From contig NZ_JYGE01000003.1 of assembly GCF_003012055.1 (NCBI RefSeq), positions 496,001-560,000 on the forward strand: a DNA stretch of 64,000 nt, read 5' to 3'. The notes beneath the pieces are model-generated. The model did no database searches and was not told the origin of the DNA. It was given only the letters and a program-made list of their open reading frames with translations. This document shows positions 1-9,611 of the stretch, in pieces (position 1 is the first letter of the stretch; every line of letters begins with the position of its first letter). The DNA is from Peptostreptococcus russellii (lineage in GTDB: Bacteria > Bacillota > Clostridia > Peptostreptococcales > Peptostreptococcaceae). The position numbers were made by a program, and so were the translations under genes.

Positions 1-3000
1 TTGAGCAGGAAGTTATTTCCAGCACAGAATCTATCAATCACTATCATCCAGAAACTGATGCAGTAATAGAATTAGGCGGAGAAGATGCAAAGGTGACATT
101 TTTATCTGGAGGAATTGATCAGAGAATGAATGGAATCTGTGCAGGTGGTACAGGTGCATTTATTGATCAAATGGCATCTCTTCTAAAGACTGATGCTTCT
201 GGTCTAAATGAACTTGCAAAAGACTATAAAGTTATATATCCAATTGCATCTAGATGTGGTGTATTTGCTAAAACAGATATACAGCCACTTATAAATGATG
301 GTGCAAGTAAATCAGATATTGCTATGAGTATATTTAATTCTGTAGTAGTGCAAACAGTAAGCGTTCTTTCTTGTGGTAGAAAAATAGCAGGTAAAGTTGC
401 TTTTTTAGGAGGGCCGTTATATTTCTTATCAGAACTTAGAAAGCAGTTCTCTACTGTATTAAAACTTGACGACGAAGATATTATATTCCCAGATGATGCC
501 CAACTATATGTTGCTCTTGGAGCAGCTCTTTTATCTAAGAAAGAAGAAGCATTTTCTATAAAGGATTTGATTCAAAGAGTAAGCTCTATTGATTCACTTG
601 AGGATGGAAATAGCGAAGAAATAGTTCCTTTATTTAAAGATGAAGATGATTATAGAAATTTTACAGATAGACACTCAAAAGCTACTGTAAAAACACGTGA
701 TATAAACACTTATAAAGGTCGATGTTTTCTAGGTCTAGATGCTGGATCTACAACAACTAAGGCTGTATTAATTAGTGAAGACGGAGATATATTGTATACT
801 CACTATGGAAGTAATGAAGGTAGTCCATTAGATATGAGTATAAAGATACTTAAAAATATTTATGAAGTTTTACCTGAAGGTTCAAGTATATCCAGAGCCA
901 CTGTTACCGGATATGGTGAAGAACTTATCAAGAAAGCCTTGAGATTAGATGAGGGCGAAATAGAGACAATTGCACATTATAAGGCAGCAAAATTCTTTGA
1001 TCCAAAAGTTGATTTTATTTTGGATATTGGTGGTCAAGATATGAAATGTCTAAAGATAAAAAACGGAGTAATCGATCAAATAATACTTAATGAAGCCTGC
1101 TCTTCAGGTTGTGGTTCTTTCTTAGAGTCTTTCGCTAAGTCACTTCATATGGATGTCGTTGATTTTTCAAAAGAAGGTATTTCGGCTGATAATCCTGTTG
1201 ATTTGGGATCTAGATGTACAGTTTTTATGAATTCAAGAGTTAAGCAGGCTCAAAAAGAAGGTGCTACAGTTGCAGATATATCTTCTGGTCTAGCTTACTC
1301 AGTAGTTAAAAATGCTCTTTTCAAAGTTATAAAGTTAAGAGATGTTGAGGAGCTGGGTCAAAATGTGGTTGTTCAAGGTGGGACATTCTACAATGACTTG
1401 GTACTTAGATCATTTGAGATACTTACAGGCAGAGAAGTAACTAGGCCAGATATAGCAGGGCTTATGGGAGCTTTTGGAGCAGCATTGATTTCAAAAGAAA
1501 ACTTCAAGGGGATTAGATCTAATATACTTAATATAAATCAGCTAAATGACATCACTGTTGAATCAAGTGTAACAAGATGTAAGGGTTGCCCTAATAAATG
1601 TCTTTTAACTATAAATAAATTCTCTGAATCAGAAATATTTGTTTCAGGAAATAGATGTGAGGTTGGAGAAGCAATATACACTAATTCAAAGGTAAGGAAA
1701 GATAAAGATGTAATTAATCTGTATCAGTATAAGTATGATAAATTATTTTCTTATAAATCTCTAGATAAAAAACTTGCTCCTAGGGGAGAAATTGGAATCC
1801 CAAGAGTTCTAAATATGTATGAAAATTATCCATTTTGGCATACTTTTTTAACAGAACTAGGCTTTTCAGTAGTTTTATCTAGTAAATCTTCAAAGAAAAT
1901 ATTTGAAAAAGGGATAAGCTCGATAGCATCAGATACAGTTTGTTATCCTGCAAAGCTTGTACATGGTCATATTGAAGATTTAATTGAAAATGGAATTGAA
2001 ACTATATTTTATCCATCCATAACTCATGAGTTTAAAGAGGATAAAAATTCTGACAATCACTTTAACTGTCCAGTAGTAACTTCATATCCAGAAGTTATCA
2101 AAAGTAATATGGACTCAATAGATGAAAATAATATTAAATTTATAAACTTCTTTATCACACTAAATGATAAAGAAAAATTAAAAAAGAGAATTTATGGTGC
2201 TATGAAATATCATTATCCTGATATTTCAAGAAATGAAATAAATAATGCTGTAGATAAAGCGACTAAAGCATACGATGATTTTAAGGAAGATATTAGACAA
2301 AAGGGTGAAGAAGCGGTAAAAACTTTAACGGAAGAAAATAAAAAAGGAATAGTTCTTTCAGGACGTCCATATCATATAGACCCAGAAGTAAATCATGGAA
2401 TACCAGAGTTGATTAATTCACTTGGAATGGCGGTTTTAACAGAAGATTCCGTGTGTCATTTGGCAGATATGAAAAGACCTCTTAGAGTTGTTGACCAGTG
2501 GGTATACCACTCCAGACTCTATAAAGCAGCGGCTTTTTGTAATGAACATGATAATTTAGATATGGTTCAATTAAATTCATTTGGCTGTGGCTTAGATGCT
2601 GTTACAACTGAACAGGTGGAAGATATACTAAATGAAAGATCAAAGATACATACAGTTATAAAAATAGATGAGGGTAACAATCTTGGTGCAGCAAAGATTA
2701 GACTTAGATCTTTAAAGGCTGCTATTAACGAAAGAGAAAAAAGTGGAATAAAGCCTTCAAAGATAGAGCCTAAGCCTGTTGAATATCAGAAAAATACTAG
2801 ATTAAATCCAGAACATACACTTTTAGCGCCACAAATGGCACCAATACAGTTCCAGTTTATAGAAAAAGCCGTACAAAATTCAGGTCTAAAAGCAGTTGTT
2901 CTTAATGAAAATTCCTCAGAGATAATAGAAGAAGGTCTAAGATATGTAAACAATGATGCTTGCTATCCAGCTATAATAGTTATAGGGCAGATAATACATG

Positions 3001-4067
3001 CACTTAAATCTGGCAAATATGACCCTGAAAATACAACTGTATTGATGAGTCAAACAGGCGGAGGATGTAGAGCAACAAACTATATCGCTTTTCTTAGAAA
3101 AGCACTTAAGTCTGCAGGATTTGAAAATGTAGCCGTTGTATCTATTAGTGCACAAGGAGTAGAGGATAACGGACTCAAAGAACATGTAAGTCTATCACTA
3201 CTTAACAAATTAGTAATGGGTATAATATATGGAGATCTTTTAATGAAGGTCCTACTAAGGGTTAGACCTTATGAAAAATTCCATGGAAGTGCAAATGCTC
3301 TTTATGAAAAATGGGTAGAAAAATGTAAAAATTCTTTGGCAAATGGAAATATGAGAGAATTTAAGCAAAATATAAATCAAATTGTTAGAGACTTTGATAA
3401 TTTGGAAATAACAAATGAAAAGAAACCTAGAGTTGGTCTTGTAGGAGAAATTCTAGTTAAGTTCAGCCCAATTGCTAACAATGACTTGATTTCTATACTA
3501 GAAAAAGAGGGTGCTGAGGCTGTTGTTCCAGAGTTGTTAAATTTCTTCTTAGCAGCTGCATATAATACAGTCTATAAAAAAGATAACCTTGAAGGTACTT
3601 TTAAATCTATGGTTGGTGGAAAAGCAGTTGTTAAGATAATCGAAACTTATCAAAGAACTTACTACTCAGCCCTTAGAAAAAGTAAAAGATTTGAAGCTCC
3701 TCAAAGAATTTCTGACTTAGCAAATCACACTAAGAGATTTGTTTCACTTGGTAACCAAACAGGAGAAGGTTGGTTGCTTCCAGGAGAAATGCTTGAACTT
3801 TTAGAGTCTGATTGTAATAATATAGTTTGTATGCAACCCTTTGGCTGCTTACCAAACCATATTATAGGAAAGGGTGTTATAAAAGGTATTAAAAAAGAAT
3901 ATAAAAAGGCTAATATAATACCTATTGATTACGATGCTTCAGCTACATCTGTCAATCAGCTAAATAGAATTAAACTTATGCTTTCTACAGCCTTTGATGA
4001 AATAAATGGAAAAATTGAAGAAAAAAATGACTTCAAGCCAATCGATTTAAATTCGGCAAGTAGATAG
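1..4067 (+). CDS. Tandem acyl-CoA dehydratase activase / DUF2229 protein (5' end outside window)
   Basis: The reading frame is open from base 3, so this gene is cut by the window edge; about 1354 residues are visible. The GTG at 93 is internal, because the residues before it (ELGGEDAK) are the conserved nucleotide-binding loop of the first ASKHA ATPase domain. A second complete ASKHA domain begins at about base 728 (LDAGSTTTKAVLI, then DIGGQDMKCLK). Both domains keep the cysteines that ligate the inter-subunit [4Fe-4S] cluster in HgdC-type activases (GICAGGTG with SRCGVF; ACSSGCGSF with SRCTVF). A DUF2229 segment (CYPAKLVHGHIEDL) and a long C-terminal region with dehydratase-like cysteines (NDACYPA, GGGCRA) follow. 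The family uses ATP to drive an electron into 2-hydroxyacyl-CoA dehydratase-type enzymes; the true partner of these giant fused forms is not established. Family assignment is firm, substrate unknown. Confidence 0.9.
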   Translation, partial: EQEVISSTESINHYHPETDAVIELGGEDAKVTFLSGGIDQRMNGICAGGTGAFIDQMASLLKTDASGLNELAKDYKVIYPIASRCGVFAKTDIQPLINDGASKSDIAMSIFNSVVVQTVSVLSCGRKIAGKVAFLGGPLYFLSELRKQFSTVLKLDDEDIIFPDDAQLYVALGAALLSKKEEAFSIKDLIQRVSSIDSLEDGNSEEIVPLFKDEDDYRNFTDRHSKATVKTRDINTYKGRCFLGLDAGSTTTKAVLISEDGDILYTHYGSNEGSPLDMSIKILKNIYEVLPEGSSISRATVTGYGEELIKKALRLDEGEIETIAHYKAAKFFDPKVDFILDIGGQDMKCLKIKNGVIDQIILNEACSSGCGSFLESFAKSLHMDVVDFSKEGISADNPVDLGSRCTVFMNSRVKQAQKEGATVADISSGLAYSVVKNALFKVIKLRDVEELGQNVVVQGGTFYNDLVLRSFEILTGREVTRPDIAGLMGAFGAALISKENFKGIRSNILNINQLNDITVESSVTRCKGCPNKCLLTINKFSESEIFVSGNRCEVGEAIYTNSKVRKDKDVINLYQYKYDKLFSYKSLDKKLAPRGEIGIPRVLNMYENYPFWHTFLTELGFSVVLSSKSSKKIFEKGISSIASDTVCYPAKLVHGHIEDLIENGIETIFYPSITHEFKEDKNSDNHFNCPVVTSYPEVIKSNMDSIDENNIKFINFFITLNDKEKLKKRIYGAMKYHYPDISRNEINNAVDKATKAYDDFKEDIRQKGEEAVKTLTEENKKGIVLSGRPYHIDPEVNHGIPELINSLGMAVLTEDSVCHLADMKRPLRVVDQWVYHSRLYKAAAFCNEHDNLDMVQLNSFGCGLDAVTTEQVEDILNERSKIHTVIKIDEGNNLGAAKIRLRSLKAAINEREKSGIKPSKIEPKPVEYQKNTRLNPEHTLLAPQMAPIQFQFIEKAVQNSGLKAVVLNENSSEIIEEGLRYVNNDACYPAIIVIGQIIHALKSGKYDPENTTVLMSQTGGGCRATNYIAFLRKALKSAGFENVAVVSISAQGVEDNGLKEHVSLSLLNKLVMGIIYGDLLMKVLLRVRPYEKFHGSANALYEKWVEKCKNSLANGNMREFKQNINQIVRDFDNLEITNEKKPRVGLVGEILVKFSPIANNDLISILEKEGAEAVVPELLNFFLAAAYNTVYKKDNLEGTFKSMVGGKAVVKIIETYQRTYYSALRKSKRFEAPQRISDLANHTKRFVSLGNQTGEGWLLPGEMLELLESDCNNIVCMQPFGCLPNHIIGKGVIKGIKKEYKKANIIPIDYDASATSVNQLNRIKLMLSTAFDEINGKIEEKNDFKPIDLNSASR

Positions 4068-4072
4068 TATAT

Positions 4073-4108
4073 AAAATAGTATGCCTTATAATTAAGGCAT
4101 ACTATTTT
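4073..4108 (+). terminator. Hairpin terminator after the activase gene
   Basis: A perfect 16-bp stem (AAAATAGTATGCCTTA with its complement) closes a TAAT loop. The T-tract after it is short and interrupted, so termination may be partial. Confidence 0.7.
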
Positions 4109-4136
4109 CTTAAAAATTTTTAATAAAGGGGTAATT

Positions 4137-5444
4137 ATGAATATAACTAATGAAGCTATTGAGTCACTTTATAAGGATAATCTAATAAATGAGGAACTTA
4201 TTATATATAGCGGTAAGTTTTGTATATATACAGATATACAAATAAAATGTGACGGTATAATATACTATAAAATTACAGACCCCGTAGCAATTAATTTCAA
4301 GGCCGATGTCTTCCAATATGAAGACTTGCTTGATAAACTTGATGAGCAGTCACTAGATAATGTCAAATTAGAAATTACAGGATACAAACTCATAGACGCA
4401 GAAATTGTTTCCTTTAGCAATGGAAGAATAAAAGGATATGTAAATGATTTACTGATGAAATCAAAAGATAGTACAGTAGATTATATACAATTTGACATAG
4501 TTAATATGGATAAAATACCAGGTAAATTGGTAAATTACGGGGAATTAGTATATGCTGGGAGAATCGAATTCTCTATAAATGAATTTAATATTGTTATAGA
4601 TAAAAGTTATGACTACAATAAAGAACTTCATGGAGAACTTGTATCAAAGAACGCTTGTATTATAACTCATACTGGGAGAATATATAAAAATGATTTCGAA
4701 GCTTTTAAAACTAAAAATATTGATGGTTTAATCCATAGAATAGCTACAGCTATGAGCTTTGCCTGTGGTAGGTATATCAATATTCCATATGCATATGGAT
4801 ATAGAAAAAACAAAAATACATACAGAGCTTGGTATAGGATGTTATCTAGTGATTATAGATTTGTTTTCAAATGGACAACCACAATTGCCAACTATCATAA
4901 TTTTGAAAAATATCTATCCATAATGTGTAAAAAATTAGAAAACGACTATTATAATGACGCTATTACCAGCATAATCGATTGGTATATAGAAGCACTAAAT
5001 GGTTTAAATATGGGGAATAATGTAATTTCTATACAAACTGCATTAGAAATGCTATCTTATGTTGTTTTGGTTGAGGAAGAAGAGTTTTTCTCACAAAGTG
5101 AATATGACTCGCACATCGCTAGCCATAATATAAGATCCCTATTAAAAAAATGTAAAATTGATTATTCAATACCAGATGGTGATTGTTTTTCAGATGAGAT
5201 AAAAGAATCATTTGATGATGGAGTTGATTTAATTACTTATTGTAGAAACTCAGTTGTACATCTTAGCAAAAAGAAAAGAAATGTAGATTTAGAGTTTGAA
5301 GAAATATGGAGTGTTATTCTTTTAGGTGTTAATTATATAGAATTATGTATTTTATATATAATTAACTACAGAGGGGAGTATACCAATAGGTTTAAGGACT
5401 TTTATTTCGGTGATATAGAAATTGTACCTTGGGCAAAAAAATAG
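4137..5444 (+). CDS. HEPN-domain protein, possible ApeA-like abortive-infection RNase
   Basis: This 435-residue protein is unlike its neighbours. The C-terminal 150 residues are helical and carry RNSVVH at residues 370-375. This fits the HEPN RNase signature R-(N/D/H)-x3-H, which forms the active site of HEPN toxins and of Abi proteins such as ApeA. The N-terminal 200 or so residues look like a beta-rich, ApeA-type N-terminal domain, judged only from the pattern; no signal peptide or membrane segment is seen. SD AAAGGGG lies 8 bases before the ATG. Only 28 bases separate the start from the upstream hairpin, so there is little room for its own promoter and it may depend on read-through. Being a lone gene fits a single-gene defence system, but phage defence is inference; an RNA-processing or metabolic HEPN protein is also possible. 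Confidence 0.6.
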   Translation: MNITNEAIESLYKDNLINEELIIYSGKFCIYTDIQIKCDGIIYYKITDPVAINFKADVFQYEDLLDKLDEQSLDNVKLEITGYKLIDAEIVSFSNGRIKGYVNDLLMKSKDSTVDYIQFDIVNMDKIPGKLVNYGELVYAGRIEFSINEFNIVIDKSYDYNKELHGELVSKNACIITHTGRIYKNDFEAFKTKNIDGLIHRIATAMSFACGRYINIPYAYGYRKNKNTYRAWYRMLSSDYRFVFKWTTTIANYHNFEKYLSIMCKKLENDYYNDAITSIIDWYIEALNGLNMGNNVISIQTALEMLSYVVLVEEEEFFSQSEYDSHIASHNIRSLLKKCKIDYSIPDGDCFSDEIKESFDDGVDLITYCRNSVVHLSKKKRNVDLEFEEIWSVILLGVNYIELCILYIINYRGEYTNRFKDFYFGDIEIVPWAKK

Positions 5445-5480
5445 AATTTTAAAAACTTTATATTATTTTATAAAATTTAC

Positions 5481-5509
5481 TTGACAATTATCAGAATTTG
5501 TAATAAACT
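5481..5509 (+). promoter_or_regulatory. Promoter of the T-box transcript
   Basis: A consensus -35 TTGACA (5481-5486) is followed after 17 bases by TAAACT (5504-5509). Transcription from here would start near 5516, just upstream of stem I of the T-box. Confidence 0.6.
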
Positions 5510-5515
5510 CAATAC

Positions 5516-5800
5516 AACATCAAAATAACTTAATGACATTGATGAGAAATAGTAATTATGTTGATTTAAACAGAGAGTTGCTGGTTGGTGAGAAGCACAT
5601 GTATGACACATAATGAACACATCTCGGAGTCTGGTACCGAATTTAAGTAGGCTATCACGGGAGCACCCGTTACAGTGCCAGGGTATGATTGTACCTAGTG
5701 AGGTCATTATCGTGAGGTAATGATAAATAGAGGTGGGAACACGAAGTATTGTAATTGATACTCTCGTCCTCTGACAGAGTCAGAGGATGGGAGTTTTTTT
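5516..5800 (+). promoter_or_regulatory. T-box leader, predicted histidine (CAC) specifier
   Basis: Stem I carries the AGAGAG / GGTTGGTG elements at 5572-5590. The specifier loop is bounded by GAGA 5544-5547 with TCTC 5622-5625 and by ATTATGT 5555-5561 with ACATAAT 5608-5614. The 5' side of the loop holds AGTA and the 3' side GAA followed by CAC at 5618-5620, a histidine codon. The antiterminator bulge holds the T-box sequence GGTGGGAACACG (5732-5743); its UGGG (5734-5737) would pair with an acceptor end CCCA, that is discriminator C73, which is characteristic of bacterial tRNA-His. The terminator is a 15-bp stem, 5761-5775 with 5779-5793, then seven T. Uncharged tRNA-His should permit expression of the ABC importer downstream. 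Confidence 0.9.
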
Positions 5801-5952
5801 TATTTCTTTTTTTAAAAGATTGAATATTAAAAGTGTTAGAAAAATTCTAATTAAAATTGCGCGCATCACGAAATTAAGGCTTCCATACTCTAAGACTCAG
5901 ATAAATCTTGATAAATATAAATAGAATGAATTAACTGTAGGAGGTATTTAAA

Positions 5953-6750
5953 ATGAAAAAATCAATTTTTAAAAAAATATTACTAGCTACTTTAGGAGTA
6001 GTATTAGTATCGAGTCTAGTGGCATGTGGTTCAGATAAGGAAGAAAAAACGAAAGATGTTGCAAAAGATAAGGAAATAATAGTTGGATTGGATAATACAT
6101 TTGTTCCAATGGGATTTTTAGATAAAGATAACGAGCTTGTTGGCTTTGATATAGACCTTGCCAAAGAAGCTTTTAAGAGAGCTGGCTACAAAGCTAAGTT
6201 TGAAAATACAGATTGGTCTATGAAGGAACAATCTCTAAAAAATGGAAGTGTAGACTGTCTATGGAATGGATACAGCGTAACAGATGAACGTAAAGAAAAA
6301 GTTGCTTTTTCTAAACCTTATTTAGATAATAAGCAAATAGCAATCAGCTTATCTAAAGAAGCATTCAAGAATTTAATGGATCTAAAGGATCAGCCAGTAG
6401 GAACTCAAGCAGCATCTTCAGCATTAGAAGCTATAGAAAATGATAAAGATTTTATAGATATCATCAAAGATAAGAAACCTGCTACATATGACACTTATGA
6501 CAAAGCCCTTAGAGACTTAGAAATTGGAAGAACTAAAGCGGTTATAGGAGATGAAGTATTATTGAAGTACTATATAAAACAAAGAGATCCTGAAAAATAT
6601 AAAGTTCTTGAAGGCGATTTAGGAAGCGAAAAATATGCGGTTGGCTTTAGAAAAGACGACAATGAATTAAGAGAAAGTATTGATAAGGCTCTTGATGAAA
6701 TGAAAGAAGATGGAACTTTTAAAAAGATAGAAGATAAATGGTTCAAATAA
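5953..6750 (+). CDS. Amino-acid ABC transporter substrate-binding lipoprotein (probably histidine)
   Basis: A 265-residue family 3 extracellular solute-binding protein. The N-terminus is a lipoprotein signal peptide with lipobox LVAC, lipidated Cys25. The mature domain has the usual polar amino-acid binder pattern (IIVGLDNTFVPMGF near the start, DCLWNGYSVTDERK in the middle, AVGFRKDD near the end). SD AGGAGG precedes the ATG. It is the first gene after the T-box, with permease and ATPase directly downstream. Specificity comes from the leader rather than from the protein: a CAC specifier and a UGGG T-box point to histidine, as in HisXYZ-type systems predicted in Firmicutes. A cationic or polar amino acid in general remains possible. 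Confidence 0.88.
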   Translation: MKKSIFKKILLATLGVVLVSSLVACGSDKEEKTKDVAKDKEIIVGLDNTFVPMGFLDKDNELVGFDIDLAKEAFKRAGYKAKFENTDWSMKEQSLKNGSVDCLWNGYSVTDERKEKVAFSKPYLDNKQIAISLSKEAFKNLMDLKDQPVGTQAASSALEAIENDKDFIDIIKDKKPATYDTYDKALRDLEIGRTKAVIGDEVLLKYYIKQRDPEKYKVLEGDLGSEKYAVGFRKDDNELRESIDKALDEMKEDGTFKKIEDKWFK

Positions 6751-6784
6751 TTTTTAAAAAAAGTAACTAGGAGGAAATAAATAA

Positions 6785-7402
6785 ATGATTGATGGAGTGA
6801 AGATAGTATTGGAATTATTCTTTTTTACAACTATATTTTCAATACCACTAGGAATAGGAATTGCCTTTATAAGAATTTCAAAAAATAAAGTAGCCAGAAG
6901 TGTTACAAGCCTTTATATTTGGATTATGAGAGGTAGCCCTTTATTATTACAAATGATGTTTCTATATTATGGACTTCCGCTTTTAAGCGATAAACTTGTA
7001 TTTGATAGAATGCCAATTGCTATAATAGCATTTTCAATAAACTATGCAGCTTATTATGCTGAAATATTTAGATCTGGACTTGAATCAATTGACAAGGGTC
7101 AATTTGAAGCGGCACAGGTATTAGGCTTTGACAAATTAACTATGTACAAAAGGATTATTCTTCCACAAGTAATTAAAAGAGTTCTTCCGCCAATATCAAA
7201 TGAATTCATAACACTTGTAAAAGATACTTCTTTGGTATATATATTAGGTCTTAATGATTTGTTAAGAATAGCTACGGCAGCAAGCAATAGAGAAGCAAGT
7301 CTAATGCCATTTGTATATGCAGCAGTAATATACTTAGTAATGACGGCAATACTTACAAAGTTACTATCTATTGTTGAGAAGAAATATTCATATTATATTT
7401 AG
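6785..7402 (+). CDS. Amino-acid ABC transporter permease
   Basis: A 205-residue inner-membrane permease of the His/Glu/Gln/Arg/opine family with about five hydrophobic segments. The cytoplasmic EAA loop (EAAQVLGFDKLTMYKRIILP) contacts the ATPase. It is slightly short at the N-terminus for the family, but a good SD (AGGAGG) lies 7-12 bases before this ATG. It belongs to the T-box operon: 34 bases after the binding protein and 10 bases before the ATPase. It would form a homodimer with two copies of the ATPase to import the amino acid presented by the lipoprotein. Confidence 0.9.
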   Translation: MIDGVKIVLELFFFTTIFSIPLGIGIAFIRISKNKVARSVTSLYIWIMRGSPLLLQMMFLYYGLPLLSDKLVFDRMPIAIIAFSINYAAYYAEIFRSGLESIDKGQFEAAQVLGFDKLTMYKRIILPQVIKRVLPPISNEFITLVKDTSLVYILGLNDLLRIATAASNREASLMPFVYAAVIYLVMTAILTKLLSIVEKKYSYYI

Positions 7403-7412
7403 GGGTGTTAAA

Positions 7413-8072
7413 ATGTTAAAAGTTGTAGATTTAAAAAAGAGTTTTAATAGTACGAATGTCTTGAAAGGAGTCTCATTTGATATTTCTGCAGGAGAAATTG
7501 CCGTAGTACTTGGTAAATCTGGTGCAGGCAAAACTACTCTTATGAGATGTATAAATGGACTTGAGTCATTTGATAGTGGGAAAATTATAGTAGATGATAT
7601 TCAAATTAATAAAAGCTCTGATATGAAAAAAATAAGAGGTCAGGTTGGAATGGTCTTTCAAAATTTCAATTTATTTCCTCATCTTACTGTTTTAGAAAAT
7701 ATAATAGAGTCTCCTATAAATGTTTTTAATAAAAATAAAGAGGAAAGCATTAAATTAGCTATGGATTTACTTGAAATGGTTGACCTATCAGATAAAAAAG
7801 ATTTCTATCCTTTTGAACTATCTGGAGGCCAGCAGCAAAGAGTAGCAATAGCAAGAAGTTGTGCCTTGATGCCAAAAGTTTTATGCTTTGATGAACCTAC
7901 ATCAGCTCTAGACCAAGAAAATATAGAAAAAGTAATTGATATTATAAAAGCCTTCAAAAAAAGAGGAATGGCTATACTAATAATTACTCATGATACTGTT
8001 TTTTCAAAGAAAATAGCAGATAAAACTCTTTATATAGAAGATGGCTTATTGATAAATAAGACTTCAGTTTAG
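7413..8072 (+). CDS. Amino-acid ABC transporter ATP-binding protein
   Basis: A 219-residue ATPase of the GlnQ/HisP type. Walker A is GKSGAGKTT, the Q-loop is VFQNFNLFPHLTV, the signature is LSGGQQQRVAIAR, Walker B is VLCFDEPTSALD, and the H-loop is IITHD. The start is the ATG at 7413, preceded by AGGGGTG that overlaps the stop of the permease gene; a longer frame opening at 7371 would add 14 residues inside the permease gene and has no SD. It completes the T-box importer and is followed by a strong terminator. Confidence 0.92.
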   Translation: MLKVVDLKKSFNSTNVLKGVSFDISAGEIAVVLGKSGAGKTTLMRCINGLESFDSGKIIVDDIQINKSSDMKKIRGQVGMVFQNFNLFPHLTVLENIIESPINVFNKNKEESIKLAMDLLEMVDLSDKKDFYPFELSGGQQQRVAIARSCALMPKVLCFDEPTSALDQENIEKVIDIIKAFKKRGMAILIITHDTVFSKKIADKTLYIEDGLLINKTSV

Positions 8073-8106
8073 AAATTTTGTTTTAGTTAGATCCATCAAT
8101 CATTAT

Positions 8107-8144
8107 AAATCCCCATTGTCGTAATTTACGATGGTGGGGATTTT
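8107..8144 (+). terminator. Terminator of the T-box ABC operon
   Basis: AAATCCCCATTGTCGTA pairs with TACGATGGTGGGGATTT around a 3-base loop, with G-U pairs in the middle, followed by TTTTATAT. The 294 bases from here to the next start hold only AT-rich sequence and the promoter listed next. Confidence 0.85.
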
Positions 8145-8370
8145 ATATGTTTATATAGAATGTATAATTTTTTTAAATTAAGTAATAAAAGAATTTTACA
8201 CAGCAGAAAAGTAACTTTATTCTTTTTATATCACTCAAAAAGTCATATAAAACTTTATATAAATATATACTTTTAAAAAACTATGAGGATATTTTTATAT
8301 CAATATTATTTGATTAAGTTTAAAAAGAATCAATCAAATATAGCATATCTTTTCAAGTTATACTCTTGTA

Positions 8371-8379
8371 TGATATAAT
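8371..8379 (+). promoter_or_regulatory. Extended -10 promoter of the RNA methyltransferase gene
   Basis: TGATATAAT is an extended -10 hexamer with no clear -35. Its position, overlapping a possible upstream start at 8379, supports translation from the ATG at 8439 instead. Confidence 0.5.
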
Positions 8380-8438
8380 TGAAATATTGGATATTTATAG
8401 ATATAAATATGGAAAATAATATATTACTTGGAGGTACT

Positions 8439-9590
8439 ATGGATTATAAATATACGTTAATTTCGCCGTGTTTTTTTGGTATGGAAAAAATGTTGGCAAA
8501 TGAAATAAAAGCTCTCGATTTTGAAATTGAGAAAACAGAAGATGGAAGAATTACATATAAAACAGATAAATATGGAATCGCAAAGGCAAATATGTGGCTT
8601 AGATGTGCAGAGAGAGTAAATCTTAAGGTTGCAGAGTTTAAGGCTAAATCATTTGAAGAGTTGTATGATAAGACGAGATCAATAGATTGGTCAAGATTTA
8701 TTCCTTATGGAGCAGAGTTTCCTGTTTCAAAGGCTTCTTCTATTAAATCAAAACTTTACTCTACTCCCGATATACAGTCTATTGTAAAAAAGGCAGTTGT
8801 TGATAGTCTTAAGGAACATTATCAAGAAGAGGGGATGCTAAAAGAAGATAAAGAAAAATATCCTATATTTGTATTTATTCATAAAGATAAAGTTGTTTTA
8901 TCAATAGATACAAGTGGTACTGCCCTTTATAAAAGAGGGTATAAAGAAAAATCTAATAAGGCTCCTATAAGAGAAACTCTTGCAGCAGGTCTAGTATATC
9001 TAACTCCTTGGAGAGCAGGAAGAACTCTTGTCGACCCAATGTGTGGCTCTGGTACTATACTTATAGAAGCGGCTATGATTGGAATGAACATGGCACCTGG
9101 ATTAAACAGAGAATTTATATCTGAAAAATGGAGAACAATAGATAAGAAAATTTGGTGGGATACTAGAAAAGAAGCATTTGAACTACTTAAAGACGATGAA
9201 GACTTCACGATTTATGGATATGATATAGACCCTGAATCTATAAAGATAGCAAAACATAATGCAGAACTCGCCGGTGTAGAAAACTACATAAAATTTGAAG
9301 TGGGGGATGCAACTAAGTTTACTAGTGATGAAGAATATGGCTTTCTTATAAGTAATCCTCCATATGGAGAAAGACTAGAAGATGAAGAAAGTATAAAGAT
9401 ACTATATAAAGAACTTGGTTATATGTGTAGAAAGCTTAAAAACTGGTCATACTTCATCATTACTTCTTTTGAAGAGTTTGAATATGAATTTGGTCAAGAC
9501 TCTACTAGAAAAAGAAAACTATATAATGGTATGCTAAAGACTTATTATTATCAGTATCTAGGTCCAAAGCCACCTAGAAAAGAAAATTAA
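8439..9590 (+). CDS. THUMP-domain class I SAM-dependent RNA methyltransferase (RlmL/YpsC-like)
   Basis: A 383-residue protein with an N-terminal ferredoxin-like/THUMP RNA-binding half and a C-terminal Rossmann methyltransferase. The SAM-binding motif is VDPMCGSGTILIEAA; the catalytic motif IV is SNPPYGERL, typical of exocyclic-amine N-methyltransferases acting on guanine (m2G). Homologues methylate 23S rRNA, the N-terminal half of RlmL being the closest well-studied case. I chose ATG 8439 because TTGGAGG sits just before it and the family usually starts with YTLISPCFFGLE-like sequence. It appears to have its own promoter. The exact rRNA position modified cannot be told from sequence alone. 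Confidence 0.88.
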   Translation: MDYKYTLISPCFFGMEKMLANEIKALDFEIEKTEDGRITYKTDKYGIAKANMWLRCAERVNLKVAEFKAKSFEELYDKTRSIDWSRFIPYGAEFPVSKASSIKSKLYSTPDIQSIVKKAVVDSLKEHYQEEGMLKEDKEKYPIFVFIHKDKVVLSIDTSGTALYKRGYKEKSNKAPIRETLAAGLVYLTPWRAGRTLVDPMCGSGTILIEAAMIGMNMAPGLNREFISEKWRTIDKKIWWDTRKEAFELLKDDEDFTIYGYDIDPESIKIAKHNAELAGVENYIKFEVGDATKFTSDEEYGFLISNPPYGERLEDEESIKILYKELGYMCRKLKNWSYFIITSFEEFEYEFGQDSTRKRKLYNGMLKTYYYQYLGPKPPRKEN

Positions 9591-9611
9591 AAATAAAGGA
9601 GGCTTGATAAA

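Noticed and set aside
93-95. GTG as the start of the activase gene
   Set aside because: The frame is open to the window edge and the preceding residues are a conserved ATPase loop, so the gene starts outside.
5477-5707. Minus-strand frame of 76 codons
   Set aside because: It lies entirely within the T-box leader, whose RNA features explain the sequence.
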